Positions 1-12,700 of a DNA stretch of 64,000 nt are shown here, piece by piece. The notes beneath the pieces are model-generated. The model was given only the letters and a program-made list of their open reading frames with translations. It made no database searches and was not told where the DNA came from. The stretch is from Stratiolaelaps scimitus (taxonomy: Eukaryota; Arthropoda; Arachnida; Mesostigmata; Laelapidae): contig JABWDB010000021.1 of assembly GCA_019614645.1 (NCBI GenBank), forward strand, positions 1,116,001-1,180,000. Reading direction: 5' to 3'. Both the position numbers and the translations under genes were made by a program. Position 1 is the stretch's first letter. Every line of letters starts with the position of its first letter.

Positions 1-735
1 TATCTGAACGTTCTTGCCAGGTACGAGTAAGGAAGAGAATAAGCAAAGGTGGCCCCGACAGGTACTCATAGTAATACCTAAAACGTTAAGAGCTGAGGCC
101 TGTCATATAGGGGAACAGCTGAGGGTCAGCTCGAAAAACAATTATTAACTATGTAATGGTTCAATAGAGGAAAATCTTTTCGGATCGTGAGTGAATCTTG
201 CCTGATGTATAGAAGTATCGATCGTTCATGAGATTTTGTGGCCAGTTTCCTTCTTGTTTGTGGCTAATAACTGCATGAAGAGTTTCATAGTTTACGTTTC
301 ATAATAACGAATATCTTTTAAAGTTATCCGTAGACGGGAAGAAATTTCTAAGAGTGACACATTCAGATGTCTTTCAATTTTGGCGATTACCTCATCTTCT
401 GGGTGTTCATGTATTTGTTGCTTAATAAATAGGGGGTCAGAGAGCATCAGTATTGCCGAATTTGTAATTTATTTCAGGCTGGATTTCAAATTGATATCCA
501 AATAATCAAATTGCCCATCTTTGTTGTCGATTCGGGCTGTAAACTAGTGTGCCCTTTTTGTTACCAAATATGCTCCGGAGTGGCTTATGGTCGACATTGG
601 AATACATTTTCTGCCGTATATGTACTTAGTATCATACCTACGGTGCAAGGGCTTGGATGTTGGCGAGCGGCTCTCGCGATTTGCCGAGGTCCCATGATGG
701 TCCTTTTGATATAATATTTACTTTTATCGTGTTAC

Positions 736-3700
736 ATGTATGTAGTGGAAGATCTGGACGCCATTCTGTCTGCGTGTGCGAAATGTGCAAAGGCCGACGG
801 TCGGGACTTATTAAGCGCATTTGTCGAGAATGTACTGGCAAGTAAAGGACAAGATGGTGGCGGGCAGCATTTTGTAACACGAGCTGTGAACCTCTTGGGA
901 AACGCAAACTCCTTCGTCAACTCGACATTAAACCCTCTTGTTGCTGGACTTCGGCTCAGCCATTTACGTTCCTCACGAACCAATGCCGCGCCTATTTCAG
1001 AATCCACATTACTAGAGAAAGCCCTACAACTCGTTGAGGTATGATATTTAGATTTGAACCGTATATCGTACACCTTCGAACTGTAACGCTGAAGTTGATA
1101 GTCTCAATACAATATTTCTCAGAGTTCTATAACTCAGGTTATGAGTTACCTTAGGTTACAGTTGAATGTGGTTTCAGGTAGCGTTTGTACTCTAGCTCAC
1201 ATTATTAGTGAATGTTGTAACCTTATCTCCATTCATGCTTTTAAAGCAATTCGAGTTGCTTTAGTCACGGCGAGCATTTAATGTGCATAAACTGAAGTAA
1301 TAATTAGTGATCATTAGTGGTGTTTGTCAGCATTAACTACCTAAAGTAAATTTTCTGGTCTGACGCTCAGCCAAAAATCAGCAAAACTCAGCCACTGTCT
1401 TCGTCACTGCCTCATAATTTATTATATGCAAGTGTGCAACCGGCGGGGGTGGTCGAACTCGTGTGGGCTTCTTGGTCCGTTTCCTCCGATTGCAAGGCGC
1501 ACACGAATGGTCTAGACAAGTGTCGATTACCTATCGATTCTAGAAAATAGCCGTCGAAAAACAGAATCTTGTTGATTTTTGTTTTTGTATTATCAACTGT
1601 TGCATTTGTATATATATTTATATTGTATGCTGCAAGTATATTTTGCCTACAATCCCTCAGGTCGCAGTTTGGGTTAAGCCGGCAGCATTGGCGAATCCAA
1701 GTAAGATTCTTCTCAGCATCATCGAGACCCACCCACGAATAGCTCAATTTAAAGATTCCAACGCCGGCGAGCTAACGACCAGGATAGCCAAGGTTTGTTA
1801 TCACACTCCATACGCAGCACGATGATTAAGCCTTGCGAGACTTGCATATCACAAAACAAATGGACCTCAAATATACGTAAGATGGCACTGTCTTTCTTAT
1901 ATATCGTTCTAATATTTTCGAACCAGCTTAGTGTTTGATCTAGGTAAACTGACTCCATTTAACAAGTTAACTTATGTTTCGTGGACCCCTTTGTGACAAA
2001 GACATTATTACTTTTTCCCCTTGATGTTTGACGATTCAATCTCAAAACCCACAGAAGATGCGACAATTATTTCTAATGCTAACACACTTGAATGCGCCTG
2101 CTTCGCTTACCATCTCAATAATACCGGCTACCCATGAGGCATTCGCACCGTCAAAGACTTGTAAAAACCTAAATTGATATAGTGATCCTCACGGTGGCTT
2201 GGACGGCTAAGTCTCTGGTTGTAAATAGCTGAGGACCGCAGTTTCGAGTCTCATAAAGTGACTTTTGTTGTAATTCAATAAACAGTATTTCACACCGACA
2301 TAATAATCATGTTGATGGTTATGAATTTTGTATTTAGGTAAAGGAGGAGTTGGAGGCAACAAAGAACGCGAGCGTACAGTCTGGCAAAGATGGCAGGAAC
2401 CGAGGTCCGAGTCTTTTACGAGGTTACCGGATTACTGGAGCAGCCCCTGATAACTTCCGCGAGATGAGCATTCTACCAACAAAAGCTGATCTCGACGAAG
2501 AAACGCCCTTCTTACGACAGAACGTGACTAAGGGTGCGCTCCTCGCATATTTTTACAATGACATATCGATTTAATAATACAATTCAAGAAGTGGACGTAC
2601 GTCATGTTGAATTGTTCTCATTTTTCCACCGTCTTTGTAGGCAGCTACACTAGTGTAGAAGACTACCTGGACATTCAATTTCGGCTTCTTCGAGAAGACT
2701 ATGTCACACCGTTGCGGCTTGGCTTGCAACAATTTCGGGGTCTGGGGGCCGAGGCTGAGCAATACAAGCTAAATTCCATTCAGGATGTGCGATTCTACAC
2801 GCACATCCAATTCAATAAGGACCTCTCCGAAAAAATGGTAAGTATTTTGAAGAAGTACATATGTGATGTAACGACACAAATTAATACTTGATTTCTCCTC
2901 GCCTATACATTAAATACGTTCCTCGAAAAGTTGTATTGAAAGTATTTGAAGCTTGTAACCATAACAATTTTAATGGGTGTACGTTGAATACGATCTAGTA
3001 TGGGGTGTTGTCTCTTTGATACAAGAAATGACTGGAAATGACATTAAGCACTATTTTTTGTATGAATATATTGATTACCCAGGCTTGGTTTCTTGGAATG
3101 ATTGGACAGGTAGTCGAGAGTGGACCGCGCGTAGTGCTTCAACTGGATGTTCAGCAGCTTGGTCGAGTGAATTGGGAAAGAACTAAGCGCCTATCTAACG
3201 GTTCGCTCATTGGCGCATCGCATAATAACTTCGAAACCATCGTCTTCATAACCGTCGTGAACAGGGAGCCTGAGAGTTTGAAAAGAGGTATAAACCTTAA
3301 TATATACGCTTCATTATTCGCATATATATTTTCTCCGCCATGTCGTTGTTACATTGGCCCATTTACACTTCGACGCGTGGGCTTAATCCTTTAATTAAAT
3401 TCAATTTAACCACCCCTTCAGGATTGTCAATCAAGGGCGGCAGATTTATGCTTAGCTCCATTGAAAATGATGTGTGCGGAGGTGTTGAAAGTTCACAAAA
3501 TGTAATAATAATCCTCTCATTCGTTTCATTGTACTCAATGGCACTGTATGTTTTTAATAAGAGTATGAGTTACATAATTTAATTACAGGTATCGCTTACT
3601 TTGAGCTTTGTCAAGGAGAGGATGCTCCTTATTTCAAGCCCGGAGTCGAATATTCGCTTATTGAGAGCAGTGGGGCCTACTTCGAGGCGTATAGACACAA

Positions 3701-6700
3701 CCTGGCCGGTTTGTATGCACTGTATCTTTGAAGATAGATTAATTATGAATAATTAAATTACTAAACTTAAATATACTAATAGTAATAATAATGACAGTCA
3801 GCTGTTCGCTCTCGTAGCGAACGGTCGTGTTTTTGTCGAAGTCCGTGTCCGTGTTTCGTTGGGCGGGAATCCTGGGGGCACTCACCGGCCTGAACAATTG
3901 CACACGATCACCACACAGTGTCAAGAGCACTTTGAAGTGTATTTGAATGACTTTCCTCGGTGCTTTCTGTGAATCTGGTGTTGTCTGAGACCACCTGATC
4001 TGACCCGGTCACCATCTTGGATCCGTCATATCCAGTTCAGGGCTTGCCACCATCACCATCGCGCTACTCGTGTCGTGACGAGCAAAAATAGGCGTTATAC
4101 CGAGGTCCTAGACCTCCGAGGACGGGAGTTCTCGATTTACCTCTGCTTTTTTCGATAACGTCCCGACATCCGGATCCGGGTCCTCGGACCATTAGATCGG
4201 GACCCGAAGGGACCACCATCGGTTAGTTTGTGACGGGGGGGGACCACGTAAAGTGGTCTTGCCGGCGTCGTAGCTCTCCGGAGATGTGAGTTCTCGATTT
4301 TCGTCGTGAATTTAGCGTTTTTAGTAACGTTGACGCGGCGAGGTGCACCGATCTCAGACTTCGGACCCGCTGACCATATAATCGGGCAGGTCTCCCCCAG
4401 ACAAGTTTGGAGAGAGGTCACATCCCAATCCTAGACTGCGGGGGGTCGGAGACAGAGATTTTCTCTGTTTTTCCCCGACTGTTGGGCGACGGTCAAATGA
4501 CTGAGGGAAGCGCACCGGACCAACTCGGCGGCGTTTCCCCCGGTGGCCATGGAGGACACCGGAGGAAACCGGGCCGGGACGAAACGGCCGAATACGTCGC
4601 CTGCAAAGGAGCCTGAGGCACAACGGCTGCCGAGGCGGAATGCGTCGTGAGGGTACAAACTACGGCAAGCGTAATCAAGAGCGCGTCCAAGGCAATCTTG
4701 GGGATAGTGGCGAACTTGGCCCGGCGTACCAAGGAGTGGAAGGAGTCCCCCAGGAGAGCATCATCCAGGTGCAGCCGGGGGTGCCTGCAGACTCCGGTCC
4801 CCCACGGACCTGCGCTTGGTGCAAGGTCGAGCTGGGAGAGGCGAAGCTACGCGAAGAGGAGGAAGTCCGGGCTGATGAGGTCGCGCTGGCCAAGAAAAGC
4901 CTGATGTCGGTCGCCGAAAGAGTAGAACTAGCAAGCAGGGAATGGCTTGAGCGGTCTCTAAGGAGGACAAGGCTTACTAATGAGGGCATCCTGGTTTAGG
5001 GAGCTTGCCGTGCTCTTCTGGTGGTGGAGGGGGATGAAGCCGACTCCAAACTCATCGAGAGACTTTGCAGGCAAATCCCGGCGCTCGAAAGAACGCTACG
5101 GACCTCCAGAGACTGGAAGGTGGTTATGCTGGAGAGCAGGGACGCTTTCATCGTAGAGGAAGAAATTAAGGTTGAGAAGGAAGAAATTAAGCAGATCCCG
5201 GCAGAACAGGCCCCCTCGGGGATACTGTCGGCCCTAGAGCTCGTCACAAAGGCGCTGCGGGCGAAGAAAGACGAACTTCAAAATCGCCCTCCTGTCAACG
5301 GCGGACCTCCGAACCTGTCAACTGATGCTGGAGGTGGTTCTCGGGTCAACTCCGTGAATGAACGGAGTGATCTATACACTCCGTCCAGACAGGGAAAGTG
5401 TAATAATAATAAGTAACGACGGAGCGTATTGGGATTCTTCAAATAAATGAGAACCATTCTCCCCGGGCGAGGGACATGGCCTATCTGGTTGCCTAAAAGG
5501 AGCCGACCTGTGTTCGATGACAGTAAAACCTCTGCAATAGATCTAATCAACAGCTCCTTATTCCCCACCCCAGTTAGTTATGACAATAGGTACTGTCACG
5601 TGAGTACTCAGGGTCTCCATATCTGTGCAGTTTATATCTCCCCTAACTGCTGTGGGTGAGATCAGAAGGCTGCTGGCCGAGGTGACGGAGAGCCGTGCCC
5701 TGAATGCCTGCCCCCTTTGGGGGCACGCAGCCAAGAAGAAAACGATTGCCCGGATGCTCGACAGTCGTCAGAGAACCATGGCGATCAGGGTTGCGAGATC
5801 CCACCGTACAGTACTACAGGTTCTGACCCGCCAGATCTCGTGGTCGCTGCGGATCCCCGAGTCAACGAGGGACAAGAAGCATAGCCGCGAGACGGAAGTG
5901 GCCACGTCTTCAAGCCTAGACGAACTGATTGATCGGTGGGCGAACAAGTGGTCCTCCATCCAGCCCGGACAACCGGGGCACTGGACGAGGTCATTGGTGC
6001 CGGACCCCCGGGCCTGGTTAACGGCCGGTCACGGGTCCCCCTCCAACCCGCTGGCTCAACTTCTCATCATCCACAGACAACTCCAGTAGTACCGCCACAA
6101 GATCGGCAAGGCGGCGTCCCCAAAGTGTATGCTATGCACTTTGGGAGTCGCTGATACGGCGCGGCGCACCCTTGAGGCATGCCCTCGTCTCGAGAACCAC
6201 CGGCGAGACCACGCGGCCAGAGCCGCACGGCCCCTCTCGACTTCGTGTGAGCATATGGCCACCATGATGATGAGAGACAGATGGATGGACCTACAGTAGA
6301 AGATACACCGAGGCGGTGCTGAAAGACAAGCAAGAACTAGAGCGGCGGAGCAGAGGGGAGTGACGACCCTTAAGGGTGTCAAACGATGGGGGTAGAGACA
6401 GGAATCTTCAGGGCCTCCGTGAAGATATGACGGATTGCGCCGGTTTTCCACAGGGCACCCTCCCACTTGGGAAGCGTGGGGAAAACGGGGTAGATATTTC
6501 GTCTTTCCTCGTAAATAACAAAAATAATAATAATGAAACCATTAAATATTCGACACTGAATTGTGATAAATAATTTGTCATTTTATTATCATTTTGTTTT
6601 TCAGTTCTCCAGACGATCGAGTCAAAAAACTTTCCTTTTGCCAAACATTTAGTTTCCGTTGAAAAAGAAGTTCGCCCACCGAGCTATATGGCTTTTGGGA

Positions 6701-9700
6701 AAACTCTCGACATATCGCCGATCCTGAAAAATGGCTCTCGACAATCAATTACGCCAAGTCCAAGTAGTCCAACATATAATTTCTATGATTTGGAGAGCGA
6801 TCGGGAACGGTCCAAGGTTGGTCTAACTGTAATGGCTGCCCCAGTTAAATTAAAATCACAATTATAATTTGGTACCTAAGGGCATTTGTAGGCAGTCGTA
6901 TTTTTAAGAAATATTTCACTGTAAGGACTCTCAGTCCGAGCCAGATCTGACCATGTTTCAGTTAAGACTATTCTGGAAGGACGGACACTTCTCGGATATT
7001 TGTATGTCTATTTGATTAATATCAGTTTGGTAATTACAGAGTGTATTAAAACTAAAATTGAAATCTAAAGTGATAGATTGGGCTATATCTAGTCTGAGAG
7101 GGAATCTATAGGAGTGCACTGACGAATTTATGGGTAGATTCTGTGTCCTATTTCATAGTTGTTGAAAATGTTTTATTTTATAGTCGAAAATACCTTGCAA
7201 GTCTTCTTTAATTGTCCGTCAATAGCAGCTCGACTATTGTGAAGGTAGAGATGTAATTTATAAGGCAAACGGGGTCTAAATATTTGCTATTTGTTTGCAA
7301 TCATAATTGTAACAAACGCGATGTATGTGATTTGTACCAGGTTCACATTCGAGGCTCGCGCGGTTGGCCTGTCGTCGAGGACACTTGTCTCAATCCGGCC
7401 CAGTTCAAAGCGGTAACAAGCGCCTTTGATAAGGAGCTTTGTGTCATCCAGGGCCCTCCAGGAACAGGAAAGACCTTCGTTGGACTAAAGATTGTCGAGA
7501 TGCTCCTTCTCAGTCGCGTTACTACAAAGCCGTTATTGATTGTATGCTACACAAACCACGCGCTAGACCAATTTCTTGAAGGTATACTTTTATAAATTTG
7601 CATGATGCCGCTCATTTAGCATTGGGAAATAACATTGGTGCAAGTGTGGTAGAATGTCGCAGCAGTAACGTGGCGGCCTGTCGATGCAGCGCATCGGGTT
7701 ACGAGTGTATTCCCAAATAAATCAAATGGGTGGGTTGTTTATACCCAACTAATTATAAGGAATAAACGACATAAGCCAGCCGAAACATGACTTGGATAAC
7801 CCAACGTATCTATTTATAACTAGAGTAGCCTGTAATCAACCTAGTATTTAATAATTATCAAACAAAAAGCCTGTGGCCACGAGGATGCATATCTGTTGAA
7901 TATGATATCAAAGACAATATATTATTGATCGCCCCAACAACCCGCTTTTAATTACGTAGGTTGGTTAAACATGTGACTATGTTGCATAAGCATCTTAATA
8001 CGTTACACTCTAATGTAAGCAGCTTTCCCTGCTTTTTTTATTACTTTCCTATCTGCCGTGAACTTCACCAGCTGCTATACGTTACTTGATATTAGTCGGT
8101 GACATTGTCCGTTCAGTCTTAATTTAGCTATTGAGTGAGCCTGGTTGTACCGCAGCGTAATAATTATTAAATTAGTTAGCTTATGCTTACACATCGTAAT
8201 ATCCAACATCGTATCAAAACTCACTTGGTCACGTTCTTGCGCAACCCATCATTGTCATTTTAATTATGTGTGTTATCCTGAATGAATGAATCCTTAGGAA
8301 TCGTAAAATGCACGAAGAAGATAGTTCGCATAGGAGGTCGCTGTCAAAGTGAGACAATCGAATGTTATAATCTGCGAATTCTCCGCCGCTTCGCACGGCC
8401 TATGGAGCCAGATAACGCGGACTTCGTAAATTATGACGAGAAAAACACTCGCCACCTCATCGCACGGAAGCGAAACTGCTGCGAGGATCTCAAAGAAAAT
8501 ATTCAAGCGGCAGAACTATTTCTGAACCAGCTGCTTGGGTATGTTCAAATATGTAACCACATGACCTTGTTCCTCTGTATTTAATGATATTCTCTACCAG
8601 CAGTAATTAATACATACACAATTCGTAACTCGGATTAACACACACAGGTCTTTCTCAGCACTTCCATCACACGCACATTCAAGTATCCGGACGTCGAACT
8701 AACAAAAAATGATTCAGCGTAAATCAAGTCAAATCGTTGTTTACTTAATGAGCTATATCAATGGGTTATCTTTAGCTCTCGTTCATTTGCATTCGTACCT
8801 ATATACAAATACAGAAATAGTGCGATATATGCGTGCAATATTTGTTTAATCATAAAAGAAGTGTGCGAGGGTAATTTGGAGGATGCGTAAGTTTAGAAAG
8901 ATGCCCGATGACGAACAGCACCTTTTAATCTGTACCTATCCATCCAGTTGGAAGATGGGGCAAATGATACACAATAGGACGATCGAGAATAACTGTTGGC
9001 TTGAGGACGACTTCTCTAATTTTTAGTATAACATTGGCTTGCAATTAGTGAGAATTAAAAAAATGGCAATAGAATATACCTAGCTATCGGTCTCATGTAG
9101 TTCGACCAGTGCGAAGACCGCGAAATAGCTACTCACTATAATATTTTAGTCAAACGTTAGCTAAACATTTGATTGATCGATGGTTCAAAAAAAAAGACTA
9201 AACATACATATCTGTCAAAAGTCGAGCCACTGTCGCTTCTATTTATTTAAACATTCAGACTATTTCCTTTAAATTCACAATTTGCATTCGGGTTGTTTTA
9301 TGGAAATGTAGCTGTGCCGCATGTAAAACTGTGATGGAAAAAGGAATACTCTATGCAATAGTGACTGAATTAACCTACAGTTGGCCAAGCTGACCGAGGC
9401 CCAGAGTTGGGAGTGCAAGAAAGCTTCTACTCAATAGGATATATTGTCTTGATCAGCCAATGAAAACGTTCGAAATAAGGTGAACACCCGTGAAATGGGC
9501 GCTTCGGGGAAGTGCAGGGCGGCGAAGAAACACCGCGACATACTCAGACATGCACTCGCGAGAGGACCTGTTTCAACAATGACGATGTGGTGCCGAATGC
9601 GGGCTCAACAACGCGAAGAATAACAGCCTCCGCAAGCCTTGAGAAATGGTTAAACACGAATGTGACAAATCCAAATTATCAAAAGGTGGAGCGTAATCAG

Positions 9701-12700
9701 TCTCTCGTGATCAGGCGGGAGCACTTTAACTTGTGAAGAAACCAACTACTTGCGTCCAAGTTGGACTTTTGTTCGCGATCTGTCTCACACTAGACTTCTC
9801 CGTATGGCATTACTACGACGAATGCCGAGAGTAAAAATTCTCGATCTGAACTTTCGACTAGTATCGCTGCGTAGGCCAGTACCAACATTTTTATTCAAGC
9901 TGTGTGCAGAGGTACTGCGACGTTAAAACTCGGATGTGCGTAAAAAGAAGTACTTCCTTGGACTCTGCCTCCTGAATAGTCTTCATCAGCTCGTAAAATG
10001 GTGTAGACCATCCAGCGGGAGTTCAGTCGACCTAATATTGTGTCCGGGTGACAAACTCTGTGCAGACGATATAAAAGTATCACCTAGGCATACAATTTGT
10101 GTTAATGGTAAACTTCACGAGAGAAACTGACCTGCCCGACTTTAAGAGAGCAGACTATTACAAATTACGCAGTATCTCCTAGAAATTGATTAGAAAAACA
10201 CCTTTTTGAGTGTCAATCCTGATGCCATTAAAAGCAAACTAGAGATTGATAGCCACATAGAGCAAACTAGAGCCAAAAAGAACAGCAACACGGCAAAGGT
10301 GTTTGCTACCACGATAACTTGCTAGCTCAATTTATCGCTTGACGCGTTCATGAAGGACGGAACAGGGTGGCGCATAATCAAGAAAAGGCAGAAGCCTTTA
10401 CTGTGTTCGAAACCACCCACTCCACCGACATCTTAACTCCCGTGCTTTCCGCAGGGCCAACTCATTGATGGAGCACATCTGATTGTCTCTTATTGTTCTT
10501 TAATGACATAGCATTATGGACCAATTCGGGCATCCCTGTTGATGTAATATATTGTGACTTCTAAAGTGCTATCAAAACCAAATGCTTTCCGTTATCTGTT
10601 GGAACAGACCTTCTATGCTGCTTTCTAAGATTATGGGTCGAAAAATTAAACAACAGCTCTGACCTTTTAGGAGGTCGAGCCTTCTATATCAAGGTTAACC
10701 ACGAATTCTCGAGACCCTCGTCCCGGCAGCCTGCTATTTATGCTGTTTATAAGCGAGGTAGAATATATAATACCGAGCCACGTAAATGGCAAAATTAATT
10801 TTAAATTTCAGTCGGGCAACGTTCAAGTTGGTGTATCGACAGTTCAATAAAGACTTCGATGATTTCATTCAACTCAACGAAATTGTTGCTGACTTCAAGC
10901 GGCGAGCCTTTGTTGTAGAGCAAGAGGACTTCGATGAAGGGGAGGAGGATGGCTACATGAGTGACGAAGATCATGGCGAACTTGAGGTTCGTTTCTACTA
11001 TAACAGAACGGACAAACACAGATTATCGTATTAGATTAAGAGCAAGAGCATCAAAACTTACGCACTGTGAACTCACGCATCATCAATTATGGAAATTAGC
11101 ATTTAATTGAATTTTAGTGATGCATGGTTGGTAACAGATAAGATAACAGTGTGAGGAAGATACAACCCGCATATATCCTGAATTGCCTTGAATTAAGGGG
11201 CATTCAATGCCTATTTATGTTATTTTTTAGTTAACTTTTTAGACAAATAAATACGTCAATTAGGTTTGTCTACCTTCTCGAAAATGTGCGTTTTTGGAGG
11301 GATATACGCTGGCCTTTGGGATAGGTTTATTTGTATTGCCAATATCTATGTATCATTCTATGTATTATGACTAAGGCCTAAGGCCTAAAATTGTCATGTT
11401 TAGAAAATAATAAATCTATGTTCTTTTGGGATTCTGAAAATGTTCTATTACGAAATACATGAATAATTTTACGCAATCGTTTTAGTATAGCATGTGTAAT
11501 TATATAAATTTATTTGACCAGACATTGTATCTAGCCCTCGATTATGTTCGTCCATGAGGAATACACATGTAGTGCGTATTCTTCTTATAAAAAGGTATAT
11601 CTTAATATCTTTATAATCGCGGATGTGTGGCTGCGTTTGTTGTTGTACGATTTGATAGGAGGGTGAGCCCGGAGACGCGACCTCGGTGGGGACATTCAAT
11701 TCGGCACAGGAGCAGGCAATATTTGAGAGACTTGGATCGTGGCAGGACCGTTTTAATAACTATAATCATTTACAATTCGCTGAGTTTAAGATGCAACAGA
11801 TTGCTGAATTCGAAGCGGCAAAAATGGCTGTTCCCCGGGAATTGTGGCTTTCTATAGAAGAGCGCTGGCTGCTATACCGTCAGCATCATTGGCGGGAGGC
11901 TATGGAGGAAGTCTTGTCGTATCTCGCCAGGTGCGCTACAAGACGAGAGGCTCAAGACATTCATGTAACGCAAGAGACTCTAGCTGCTCTGCAAGGTGCG
12001 AGGTGGGACTCCGTCACAGAAGATGATCAAATTGCTTTGGTTATCCGCTGCTTGAGGAGTCGACTGCCAGAGTTGCGACAGGAGCTCAGGTAAGTTTGAT
12101 AGTGCACTACTATCCGTTTGAATTTGCTTTGAAGGTTATTCTACTTTTAAATACGAGATTGCCTTGTGCTTTTGCAGCTAATGTTAGCAGTTTTCTTGCG
12201 ATATGCATTTTCAGTGTAAGATGTTGCAAACATAAATAATTAATGCCGCTCAGGTTGTCATCTTGTTATGACGGCATTTTAGAAATAGACGGGTTTTACT
12301 GAAGTGCTTAGTGCTATATCGTGCCGTTGTTACTTTCCGTTTCCTCTCTTGAAGTTGAGTAGATACGCGAACAATGCATTGTGTCAAATTCAGAAACGTC
12401 ATTGTGAAGGATGCTTACGTCGTTTATCTAATATTATCTATTGTGCGACGTCTATATCAAAATATGTACGGGTTTGGTGGAAAAACTATTTTTAAAATTA
12501 GAGGAAGGGACAGACAACAAATGTTTAAAGGAATCTATCGTCGAAGGACTAAGACGTTAAAGTTATTGGTGAAGACCCGCGTTCATAGAATGTGATACTC
12601 TCCATGGAAACAAGCTGCTTTTTTTCTTTGGTGCATGTTTTTGTTGCGAGTTGTACCACGAAGACGTTGCCACTCTGTCCTCGATATTGGCCAGCTGAGT

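Larger units (their letters stand above)
736..3708 (+). other. ZNFX1: ZNFX1 exons 1-6: N-terminal region
   Basis: Exons 1-2 encode a helical, non-enzymatic region of about 145 aa that I recognise only by position. Exon 3 carries the family signature [17 protein letters not shown], followed by FLRQNVTKG. Exon 4 continues with [18 protein letters not shown], the conserved block that precedes the helicase in ZNFX1 proteins. Exon 5 contains [18 protein letters not shown] and exon 6 [13 protein letters not shown], both also typical of the family. The exon 5 to 6 junction (3287 to 3589) gives [12 protein letters not shown], which is co-linear with vertebrate ZNFX1. An open stretch between them (3422-3481) is therefore not needed in the main transcript. 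Confidence 0.85.

Noticed and set aside
511..714. Open stretch upstream of the first ZNFX1 exon as an extra 5' exon
   Set aside because: No similarity to ZNFX1 N-termini, no convincing donor in phase, and composition like noncoding sequence.
2188..2265. Functional tRNA gene
   Set aside because: Box-like elements are present but the acceptor stem and anticodon arm do not pair properly.
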